Part shown: piece after piece, positions 1 to 4,629 of the stretch
Layout: the number at the start of each line of letters is the position of its first letter
How positions within the stretch are numbered: position 1 is the stretch's first letter
NCBI GenBank assembly: GCA_964519585.1
Contig: CAZFIO010000111.1
Location: 1 to 6,554 of the forward strand
Direction: 5' to 3'
Origin: CAZFIO01 sp964519585
GTDB taxonomy: Bacteria; Bacillota; Clostridia; Tissierellales; Tissierellaceae
Length of the DNA: 6,554 nucleotides
Notes under the pieces: model-generated
The model's input: only the letters and a program-made list of their open reading frames with translations
What the model was told of the DNA's origin: nothing
Databases searched by the model: none
Made by a program: the position numbers and the translations under genes

Positions 1-154
1 ATTCACTTATGTTATTGTTCTGATTTGTCCTATAGTATTCCACTATAAGTTCATCTAGCTCTCTGCTTAAAGCTAGGATTAATTCATTGTCAAGCTGGTT
101 TTCTTCAACTGCTTCATTAAGCCTATTCTTAAGTTCTTTAATTTCTTTTTCCAT
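1..154 (-). CDS. Spo0E-like aspartyl-phosphate phosphatase, C-terminus cut by window edge
   Basis: Fifty-one codons are visible, from ATG at 154-152 to the window edge, with no stop. An AGGAGA ribosome site lies 6 bases upstream (plus-strand tctcct, 161-166). The peptide is two predicted helices around the motif LSRELDELIVEYY (about residues 29-41), which matches the SQELDxLIxxYY signature of the Spo0E family. These small helical hairpins (usually 50-90 residues) remove phosphate from the response regulator Spo0A or similar proteins, which delays sporulation. Family assignment rests on the motif and size; the actual target is inferred. The remaining C-terminus is probably short, because typical members are only slightly longer than what is seen. 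It is transcribed away from the XRE gene at 329 and could be unrelated to it. Confidence 0.85.
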   Translation of the reverse strand, partial: MEKEIKELKNRLNEAVEENQLDNELILALSRELDELIVEYYRTNQNNNISE

Positions 155-219
155 ATGGAATCTCCTAAATTATATCTGTTTATATATTTTTTTACAATGT
201 AACAACATAGTATAATAAA

Positions 220-248
220 ATTATATAAATTACAATAGCTTTTCTCAA
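220..248 (-). promoter_or_regulatory. Predicted sigma-A promoter for the Spo0E-like gene
   Basis: On the minus strand TTGAGA (plus 243-248, one mismatch to TTGACA) is followed, after exactly 17 bases, by a perfect TATAAT (plus 220-225). Transcription would start near 213 and give a leader of roughly 58 bases. This is sequence-based only, and the surrounding AT-rich DNA raises the chance of a false match. Confidence 0.5.
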
Positions 249-249
249 G

Positions 250-262
250 TTGGCAATGTCAA
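250..262. promoter_or_regulatory. Candidate operator palindrome upstream of XRE regulator
   Basis: TTGGCAATGTCAA is an imperfect 13-bp palindrome of the form TTGnCAnTGnCAA. It lies about 70 bases before the XRE start and next to the -35 box of the divergent Spo0E-like gene. Its TTGGCA half could also serve as a weak -35 for the XRE gene (TAGCAT 18 bases later). XRE regulators often bind such sites in their own promoter region. The link here is only positional. Confidence 0.25.
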
Positions 263-328
263 TTTTATGCTACTAGCATATTCAAAATCTAGGATTTAAG
301 ATTTAGAGTTTAAATAGGGGGCATTTAT

Positions 329-721
329 ATGAAAGACATTGGAAAAACTCTATTCCTTAGGGAAATTGGCAATAGAATCCGTGCCGAAAGAGAATATCTT
401 GGATTAACTAGGGAGAAGTTCGCTGAAATTGTAGATTTATCTTCCTTTTATATTGGGCAAATTGAAAGAGGGGACAGGACTATGAGTCTGGACACCCTAT
501 TAAAAATCGCTGATTCTTTGAAGTTGTCTATAGATTACATAGTTAGGGGAAAAAGCTATGATATAAAAGACTTTATTAGCATGGATGCTATAGAAGATTC
601 TTATGGTAGTAGTATTAGCCCAGAAATCCAAGAACTTATAGAAATTCTCACTAGGATTCCTAAAGATAAGGTATCACTAATCAGGGATATCACAAAATTA
701 ATTTTACCCCATATAAAATGA
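329..721 (+). CDS. XRE-family helix-turn-helix transcriptional regulator
   Basis: A 130-residue protein with an N-terminal HTH_3/Cro-CI type domain at about residues 11-68: NRIRAEREYLGLTREKFAE, then DLSSFYIGQIERGDR as the recognition-helix region, then TLLKIADSLKLSIDYIV. The C-terminal part (about 90-130) is a separate helical segment, ELIEILTRIPKDK onward, likely used for dimerisation or for binding a partner. There is no obvious metal or ligand motif. The start is supported by AGGGGG at 316-321, 7 bases before the ATG. Size and layout resemble small SinR/SlrR-like regulators, and the divergent Spo0E-like gene makes a role in developmental or stationary-phase control plausible, but no target can be named. 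Its TGA stop lies inside the shared terminator palindrome. The gene is convergent with csoR and is not part of the copper operon. Confidence 0.85.
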   Translation: MKDIGKTLFLREIGNRIRAEREYLGLTREKFAEIVDLSSFYIGQIERGDRTMSLDTLLKIADSLKLSIDYIVRGKSYDIKDFISMDAIEDSYGSSISPEIQELIEILTRIPKDKVSLIRDITKLILPHIK

Positions 722-752
722 AACTCCTAAGCCCAGGAGTATCATTTTATAT
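711..752. terminator. Bidirectional terminator between XRE gene and csoR
   Basis: The arms are ATATAAAATGA (711-721) plus ACTCCT (723-728) against AGGAGT (735-740) plus TCATTTTATAT (742-752). Every base pairs except one A/A mismatch, and the loop is AAGCCC. The A-rich left flank and T-rich right arm give a U-rich tail in either direction. It sits exactly between two convergent genes and contains both stop codons, so it should end transcripts from both sides. Confidence 0.85.
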
Positions 753-1011
753 ATCTGTCTATAATATTTATAATTTCTTCAATCTTTTCCTCGCCATGAT
801 CCTCACTTTCTAGAATGGCTGTAGATACACAAGACCTAATATGGGAATTTAGAACATCAATATTGGACTTTTTTAAGAGACCAATAACTGATAGGATTTG
901 GGTGGAAATATCTACACAATACCTATCACTTTCGATCATTTTAATAATCCCGTCTATCTGGCCCCTGGCCGTCTTTAATTTTCTTGCTGCATTTAACTTA
1001 CCCTCATTCAT
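742..1011 (-). CDS. csoR: CsoR-family copper-sensing transcriptional repressor
   Basis: An 89-residue all-helical protein of the CsoR/RcnR/FrmR (DUF156) family. The family mark ARGQIDGIIKMIE lies near residues 15-27. The metal ligands are Cys32 (RYCVDI), His57 and Cys61 (SHIRSC). Their spacing of 25 and 4 residues equals that of the Cu(I) sensor of Mycobacterium tuberculosis (C36, H61, C65), which favours copper over nickel, persulfide or formaldehyde sensing. Such proteins bind a G/C-tract operator without metal and let go when Cu(I) binds. A fitting operator lies at 3936-3963 before copA. The gene begins 14 bases after the copZ stop, so the two are co-transcribed. The ribosome site GGTGAGG is unusually close to the ATG. 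It is the last gene of the operon, giving autoregulation. Confidence 0.92.
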   Translation of the reverse strand: MNEGKLNAARKLKTARGQIDGIIKMIESDRYCVDISTQILSVIGLLKKSNIDVLNSHIRSCVSTAILESEDHGEEKIEEIINIIDRYIK

Positions 1012-1025
1012 TGCCTCACCATCTT

Positions 1026-1232
1026 CTAATCAATTTTTACTATGTCATAACCTGCATCATCTATGGCTTCTCTTAATTTTGCATCTTGAAGATTTTCCCC
1101 TTCAACCACAACTCTTTTCTCTCCTAAATCTACTTGTACACTTGATACTCCTTCAAGTTCATTTAGGGCTTTTTTTACTGCCATTTCACAATGTCCACAG
1201 GACATACCTTCCACGATTAATGTTTTTATCAT
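1026..1232 (-). CDS. copZ: Copper chaperone CopZ (single HMA domain)
   Basis: A 68-residue single heavy-metal-associated domain. The Cu(I) site is GMSCGHC with Cys12 and Cys15, and the conserved GYD near the C-terminus (DDAGYDIV) is present. CopZ carries Cu(I) in the cytoplasm and hands it to the CopA ATPase and to the CsoR sensor. The frame stays open upstream to 1256, but I chose the ATG at 1232-1230 because an AAAGGAG ribosome site lies 8 bases before it and the longer version would contain that site. It lies between copA and csoR on the same strand. A 290-bp repeat element separates it from copA, so it either depends on read-through from the copA promoter or on an unrecognised promoter in that spacer. 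Both cysteines are coded normally, unlike the first metal domain of CopA. Confidence 0.93.
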   Translation of the reverse strand: MIKTLIVEGMSCGHCEMAVKKALNELEGVSSVQVDLGEKRVVVEGENLQDAKLREAIDDAGYDIVKID

Positions 1233-1252
1233 TTTCAACACTCCTTTTTTTA

Positions 1253-1307
1253 ACAATAGTTAAACAGTTGTTGAACGATGGTTAAACAATAGTTAAACAG
1301 TTGTAGT
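1253..1307. repeat. Tandem array of five 11-bp units upstream of copZ
   Basis: Five contiguous 11-mers: ACAATAGTTAA, ACAGTTGTTGA, ACGATGGTTAA, ACAATAGTTAA, ACAGTTGTAGT. Units 1-2 and 4-5 form an almost identical pair, giving a perfect 20-bp direct repeat at 1252-1271 and 1285-1304. It begins just upstream of the copZ ribosome site. The period of about one helical turn would place each unit on the same DNA face. Function unknown. Confidence 0.85.
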
Positions 1308-1328
1308 TGGGGTCTAGCTTTTGGGTCT

Positions 1329-1352
1329 GCGGACAGGGGCGTCCGCCACTAC
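1329..1352 (-). repeat. Hairpin module, inverted copy
   Basis: GCGGAC (1329-1334) pairs with GTCCGC (1341-1346) around an AGGGGC loop. Read on the minus strand the module begins GTAGTGGCGGACG and matches the plus-strand module at 1386-1410 in about 20 of 25 positions, so the pair forms a large inverted repeat. Confidence 0.7.
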
Positions 1353-1385
1353 ACCTGCTAGTACTAGCAAAATATCAGATTGGTC

Positions 1386-1410
1386 GTAGGGGTGGACGAC
1401 TCTGTCCACC
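1386..1410 (+). repeat. Hairpin module, direct copy
   Basis: GTAGGGGTGGAC, with stem GGTGGAC (1391-1397) and GTCCACC (1404-1410) around a GACTCT loop. The same 11 bases GTAGGGGTGGA recur at 4114-4124 in the other intergenic region, which supports a dispersed family. Confidence 0.7.
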
Positions 1411-1489
1411 TGAAACTTCAAAGCCTGACCTAGGTCATCTCAACTGCAAGGGATAGGTTTCCTTTTTTCCCCAAAGCCCTACCCTAAAA

Positions 1490-1544
1490 CTATTGTTAGT
1501 CTATCGCTTGACTATTTCTTGTCTATCGCTTGACTATTGTTGCT
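1490..1544. repeat. Tandem array of five 11-bp units abutting the copA stop
   Basis: Five contiguous 11-mers: CTATTGTTAGT, CTATCGCTTGA, CTATTTCTTGT, CTATCGCTTGA, CTATTGTTGCT. An 18-bp perfect repeat (1499-1516 and 1521-1538) has a 22-bp period. The unit resembles the reverse complement of the 1253-1307 unit (CTATTGTTTAA), so the two arrays face each other. The last unit overlaps the copA stop codon (1543-1545). Confidence 0.8.
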
Positions 1545-3912
1545 ATTTGAATTTCTTCAACCTCAATGAATTTGCAACTACTGATACCGAGGAAAATGCC
1601 ATTGCTGCTCCTGCCACCATTGGATTTAGGAAACCTAGGGCTGCAAAGGGTATCCCTATGGTGTTGTAGAAAAATGCCCAGAAAAGATTCTGCACTATGG
1701 TCCTCATGGTCCTGTGACTTAATCTTATGGCAGTTACTACACCATTTAGGTCCCCCCTCATAAGGGTTATATCCGCTGCCTCCATGGCCACATCTGTACC
1801 TGTACCTATGGCAAAACCTACATCAGCTGCTGCTAGGGCTGGGGCATCATTGATTCCATCTCCAACCATACCTACATGCTTACCCTGTCTTTTTAATTCT
1901 TCCACAGCCTCCGCCTTATTTTCAGGCAATACATCTGCCAAGACTTTGGTAATTCCAGTTTCCTTTGCTATGGCTTGGGCTGTTCTTTCATTGTCCCCTG
2001 TAATCATATAGACCTCTAGACCCATAGCCTTTAATTCCTCTATAGCTTTTAGGGATGTTTCCTTTATCTGATCCGCTACAGCTATTATCCCAGTCAATTC
2101 CCCATCTATGGCAATTAGCATGGCTGTTTTTCCTTCTTCTTCAAGTTTTAATAAGTCATTTTCCCTAGATGCAACCCCTATATTAGACTCTGTCATAAGT
2201 CTTCTGTTTCCTATAAGGATATTCATTTCTTCAAATACAGCTTGTAGCCCCTTGCCCGGAATGGCTGTAAAGTCCTTGGGGGTAACTAGCCTTAAGCCTT
2301 GTGATTCAGCCTCACTTACTATGGCTTGACCAAGTGGATGCTCTGAGGCCTTTTCCACAGATGCTGCAATCCTTAATATCTCTTCCTCTTCAAACCTACC
2401 AAAGGACACTATGTCTGTAACTTCTGGTTCACCCTTGGTTATGGTACCTGTCTTGTCAAAAATAATGGTATCCATCTTGTGGGCTCTTTCTAAATGTTCT
2501 CCAGATTTTATCAAAATTCCACTTTCTGCCCCCTTGCCAGTCCCTACCATAATTGCCGTAGGAGTTGCTAGACCCAGGGCACATGGACAGGCAATAACCA
2601 AAACTGCCACTGCATTTATAAGGCCTGTATTAAAGTCCTTAAGTAATGCAAAGACCACTATGGTTATAAGGGCAATAAGAACCACAACTGGTACAAAAAC
2701 TCCCGAAATCTTATCTGCTAATCTTTGTACAGGAGCCTTGGAACCTTGGGCATCCTCTACTAACTTTATTATCTGGGATAATACAGTATCTTTTCCTATT
2801 TTTGTCGCCTTAAACTTAAAGGATCCAAACTTATTTATAGTAGCCCCAATAACTTCATCATTTACAGACTTATCTATAGGAATACTTTCTCCTGTAATCA
2901 TGGATTCGTCCAAGGCTGAATTGCCTTCTACTATGATCCCATCCACTGGGACCCTTTCCCCTGGCCTTACTACAACTATATCTCCAAGTCCTAGCTCTTC
3001 TATAGGAATATCTATCTCCTTACCATCCCTAACTATACGGGCTGTTTTAGGTTGTAGGCCCATAAGCTTCTTTATGGCTTCTGAAGTTTTGCCTTTTGCT
3101 ACTGCTTCAAATCTCTTACCCAAAATAATCAGAGTGATTATTACGGCAGATGCTTCAAAGTAGTATTCTTCTACTCCTACCAAGAGATTATATATGGAGA
3201 AGAAATAAGCTGCTGATGTACCCATGGCAACTAGGACATCCATATTGGCACCCCCACCCCTTAGGGCATTGTAGGCACCCTTGTAAAACCTATATCCAAT
3301 TATAAATTGGACAGGTGTTGCCAAAACCAGTTGAACCCATCCATTGTTTAAAAATATATCTATCCCTGCCATATGGAAGAACATGGCTGAGAATAAGGGT
3401 AGACTTAAGATTGCTGAAATAATAAATGAAGTCTTGAGAGATTTGATTTCTTTTTCTCTTTTTTCCTTTTCCCTGTCTAAGTCTACTTCTATTTCAACCT
3501 CTGCATTATAACCTGCCTTTTTTACTGCATTTATTAAGTCTTCATTTGAAATAATTCCTGACGGAAAATGAACTGTTGCCTTATTGGTAGAAAGATTTAC
3601 ACTGGCTTTTGTAACCCCTTCTAATTTACTTAAGACCTTTTCCACCCTGGTGGAGCAAGCAGCACAGGTCATGCCCTCAATTAAAAGGGTAATAGTTTCA
3701 TCAGGTACTTGGAAACCAACCTTTTCAATCACTTCAACTATTTCTTTTGGCCTTATGATTTCTTCATCATATTCCACACTTGCCTTTTCTCCTAGTAAGT
3801 TAACTACTGCACTTTTTATACCTTCTTTTTTGTTGAGACCCCTCTCAACTCTACTTGAACAAGATGCTCAAGTCATACCAGATACTAATATATCAAGTTT
3901 CTTTATAGCCAT
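1543..3912 (-). CDS. copA: Copper-exporting P1B ATPase CopA, probable selenoprotein (in-frame TGA at 3868-3870)
   Basis: Exports cytoplasmic Cu(I) across the membrane at the cost of ATP. Read from ATG 3912-3910 (AAAGGAG, 7 bases upstream) it is 789 residues, normal for a two-HMA CopA. HMA1 (about 1-68) carries GMT-U15-ASC18, with TGA at codon 15; HMA2 carries Cys83 and Cys86 in GMTCAAC. Eight membrane segments follow. Visible motifs are TGES (340-343), the transport motif CPC (442-444), the phosphorylated Asp486 in DKTGT, His525-Pro526, GDGIND (684-689), and the Cu(I) signature residues Tyr749-Asn750, Met771 and Ser774-775. The only stop is that TGA, at a metal-ligand codon, with a SECIS-like hairpin 18 bases on, so selenocysteine is inferred. 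An uninterrupted version starting at GTG 3777 would lack HMA1. Alternatives are a nonsense mutation, a base-call error, or internal initiation at that GTG. It is first in the operon with copZ and csoR. ATPase identity is certain; Sec is likely. Confidence 0.9.
3832..3849 (-). promoter_or_regulatory. Candidate bacterial SECIS element in copA mRNA
   Basis: On the minus strand GTTGAGA, loop GGGG, TCTCAAC: a perfect 7-bp stem and a 4-base loop starting with G. The stem starts 18 bases and the loop 25 bases after the in-frame TGA (3870-3868). Bacterial SECIS loops lie about 16-37 bases from the UGA and need a G early in the apical loop for SelB binding. It is embedded in the codons for VERGLN of HMA1. 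Confidence 0.72.
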
Positions 3913-3935
3913 AATAGCACTCCTTTATCTCCTGC

Positions 3936-3963
3936 TACCCCCCACCCTAGGGGGGGGTGTGTA
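3936..3963. promoter_or_regulatory. Predicted CsoR operator at the copA promoter
   Basis: A 28-bp imperfect palindrome centred on TA at 3948-3949: TACCCCCCACCC on the left and GGGGGGGGTGTGTA on the right. CsoR operators are G/C tracts of the TACCC...GGGTA kind. The site begins just downstream of the -10 box and covers the expected transcription start, so a bound repressor would block the copA promoter. Confidence 0.75.
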
Positions 3964-3966
3964 TTT

Positions 3967-3995
3967 AATATAACATGATAAATTGGATTTGTCAA
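3967..3995 (-). promoter_or_regulatory. copA operon promoter
   Basis: On the minus strand a perfect TTGACA (-35, plus 3990-3995), a 17-base spacer, and TATATT (-10, plus 3967-3972) preceded by TG one base upstream (extended -10). Transcription would start near 3960, inside the predicted CsoR operator, about 48 bases before the copA ATG. Confidence 0.8.
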
Positions 3996-4004
3996 ATTGT
4001 TTTT

Positions 4005-4036
4005 TTGGTAGGTTGGTCAGTTGGTCGGTTGGTCAG
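4005..4036 (+). repeat. Tandem array of four 8-bp units
   Basis: TTGGTAGG, TTGGTCAG, TTGGTCGG, TTGGTCAG, contiguous. It starts 10 bases beyond the copA -35 box. It is followed by TTTGGGTC and CGGGTC, as the 11-bp array at 1253-1307 is followed by TTGGGGTC and TGGGTC, so the two intergenic regions share an architecture. Confidence 0.75.
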
Positions 4037-4168
4037 GGTTTGGGTCAATTCTTTCGGGTCCAAGATCCTTCGCTTCTCCCTGGATGACAGGGAGGAATGT
4101 CACCCCGACCTTTGTAGGGGTGGAGAACCCTACACCCGTGAACAAAATTTCGCGTCCCCTATGTTCAC
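4005..4168. repeat. Dispersed intergenic repeat element with hairpins
   Basis: After the 8-bp array come a paired GGGTC segment and several inverted repeats: CTCCCT/AGGGAG (4076-4094), GTAGGG/CCCTAC (from 4114), and GTGAACA (4138-4144)/TGTTCAC (4162-4168). GTAGGGGTGGA is shared exactly with the copA-copZ spacer. GC content is higher than the surroundings. I see no coding sequence in it. The remainder to about 4279 is AT-rich with nothing I can identify. Confidence 0.55.
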
Positions 4169-4279
4169 CCTTGTTAAGTATTTACATATTATAATAGTAT
4201 CTTACCCCCTTTATTTCTTCCTAACACTTTTTTATAAAACTAGGATTCATTTATATTTTTAATTCCTAGTAAATAACTA

Positions 4280-4308
4280 TTGATTTATTTATAATTTTGT
4301 TTTATACT
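4280..4308 (+). promoter_or_regulatory. feoAB promoter
   Basis: TTGATT (4280-4285), a 17-base spacer, TATACT (4303-4308). The Fur box begins two bases later, so the start site would be inside it. The leader to feoA is about 50 bases. Confidence 0.7.
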
Positions 4309-4310
4309 AA

Positions 4311-4325
4311 TGATAATGAATATCA
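4311..4325. promoter_or_regulatory. Fur box (iron repression site)
   Basis: TGATAAT, G, AATATCA: a 7-1-7 palindrome with one mismatch to the Gram-positive Fur consensus TGATAATnATTATCA. It covers the expected start of feoAB transcription, so iron-loaded Fur should repress ferrous-iron uptake. Confidence 0.85.
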
Positions 4326-4365
4326 ATTAACCATTTAACTTACATAACTAAAGGGAGAGATTATC

Positions 4366-4599
4366 ATGGCTAATATAGCTTTATCATTGCTTAAGGTAAA
4401 TGAAGCTGGAACAATTACAGAGATTTCTGGTGGTTGCCATGCCAGAAAAAGGTTATATGAATTAGGATTAAATAGGGGGACCCGTGTGAAGATGATTAAA
4501 AACGACATTGGACCTGTTATATTAAACTTATCTGGCCATAAACTTGCCCTAGGAAAGGGACTGGCCAATAAAATCATAGTAAACAAAATAGTCTCCTAG
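4366..4599 (+). CDS. feoA: FeoA, small SH3-like partner of ferrous-iron transport
   Basis: A 77-residue protein of the FeoA family, SH3-like beta-barrel. Seen in order: LLKVNEAGTITEISGG (5-22), RKRLYELGLNRGTRVKMIKND (27-47), GPVILNLSGHKLALGKGLANKIIV (49-72), the classic family pattern. FeoA acts in the cytoplasm on the FeoB G domain and is needed for iron uptake; the exact role is unsettled. The start is supported by GGGAG at 4353-4357, 8 bases before the ATG. It is the first gene of an operon with feoB, 30 bases downstream, and lies behind a Fur box. A hairpin overlaps its TAG stop. Length is normal, with no oddities in the protein. Confidence 0.95.
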   Translation: MANIALSLLKVNEAGTITEISGGCHARKRLYELGLNRGTRVKMIKNDIGPVILNLSGHKLALGKGLANKIIVNKIVS

Positions 4600-4608
4600 G
4601 AGGCTATT
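4587..4608 (+). other. Hairpin across the feoA stop codon
   Basis: AATAGTCTCC (4587-4596) pairs with GGAGGCTATT (4599-4608). Nine Watson-Crick pairs and one U-G pair are possible, with the innermost bases forming the loop. It contains the feoA stop (4597-4599), precedes the feoB ribosome site at 4615-4621, and lacks a U run, so it is not a normal terminator. It could limit readthrough or affect feoB translation or mRNA stability. Confidence 0.5.
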
Positions 4609-4629
4609 TATCATAGAAGGGATGAAGAT

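Larger units (their letters stand above)
1253..1544. repeat. Composite inverted intergenic repeat element between copA and copZ
   Basis: The whole copA-copZ spacer is built symmetrically. Outer 11-bp arrays lie in inverted orientation (1253-1307 and 1490-1544; both ends read AACAATAGT inward). Two hairpin modules, also inverted, lie inside (1329-1352 and 1386-1410). Perfect 12-bp palindromes sit at 1357-1368 and 1426-1437. No coding sequence is visible. The form suggests a small non-autonomous mobile or dispersed repeat (MITE-like) that reaches the copA stop codon, but no target-site duplication is clear. It could alternatively act as an RNA structure that adjusts copZ-csoR expression. Confidence 0.55.

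Noticed and set aside
169..174. Perfect TATAAT just before the Spo0E-like ribosome site
   Set aside because: Transcription would start inside the Shine-Dalgarno sequence. The TTGAGA-17-TATAAT pair farther upstream is more sensible.
1026..1256. Longer copZ starting at 1256
   Set aside because: The extra eight codons contain the AAAGGAG ribosome site of the ATG at 1232, and HMA chaperones normally start a few residues before the metal-binding strand.
815..1285. Open frame of 156 codons on the plus strand
   Set aside because: Antisense to csoR and copZ, leucine-rich artefact, and continues into the 11-bp array.
1253..1307. CRISPR array
   Set aside because: Units are contiguous 11-mers without spacers, far too short, and no cas genes are present.
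2411..3163. Open frame of 250 codons on the plus strand opposite copA
   Set aside because: It lies entirely antisense to the conserved ATPase core, and its peptide is low-complexity and unlike any family. It is a shadow of copA.
1543..3777. copA as a 744-residue gene starting at GTG 3777
   Set aside because: It would begin in the middle of HMA1. The frame continues upstream to an ATG with a strong ribosome site, broken only by the TGA at the cysteine codon.
3868..3870. copA as a pseudogene through a nonsense mutation
   Set aside because: No other stop or frameshift in 789 codons, all catalytic motifs intact, and a SECIS-like hairpin at the right distance. Not fully excluded without genome-wide Sec machinery data.
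3975..4262. Open frame of 95 codons on the plus strand
   Set aside because: It runs through the copA promoter and the repeat element, has no ribosome site, and its peptide follows repeats and hairpins.
4239..4270. Inverted repeat ACTAGGA/TCCTAGT upstream of the feoA promoter
   Set aside because: Seven base pairs with an 18-base AT-rich loop and no poly-U or regulatory match; likely chance.
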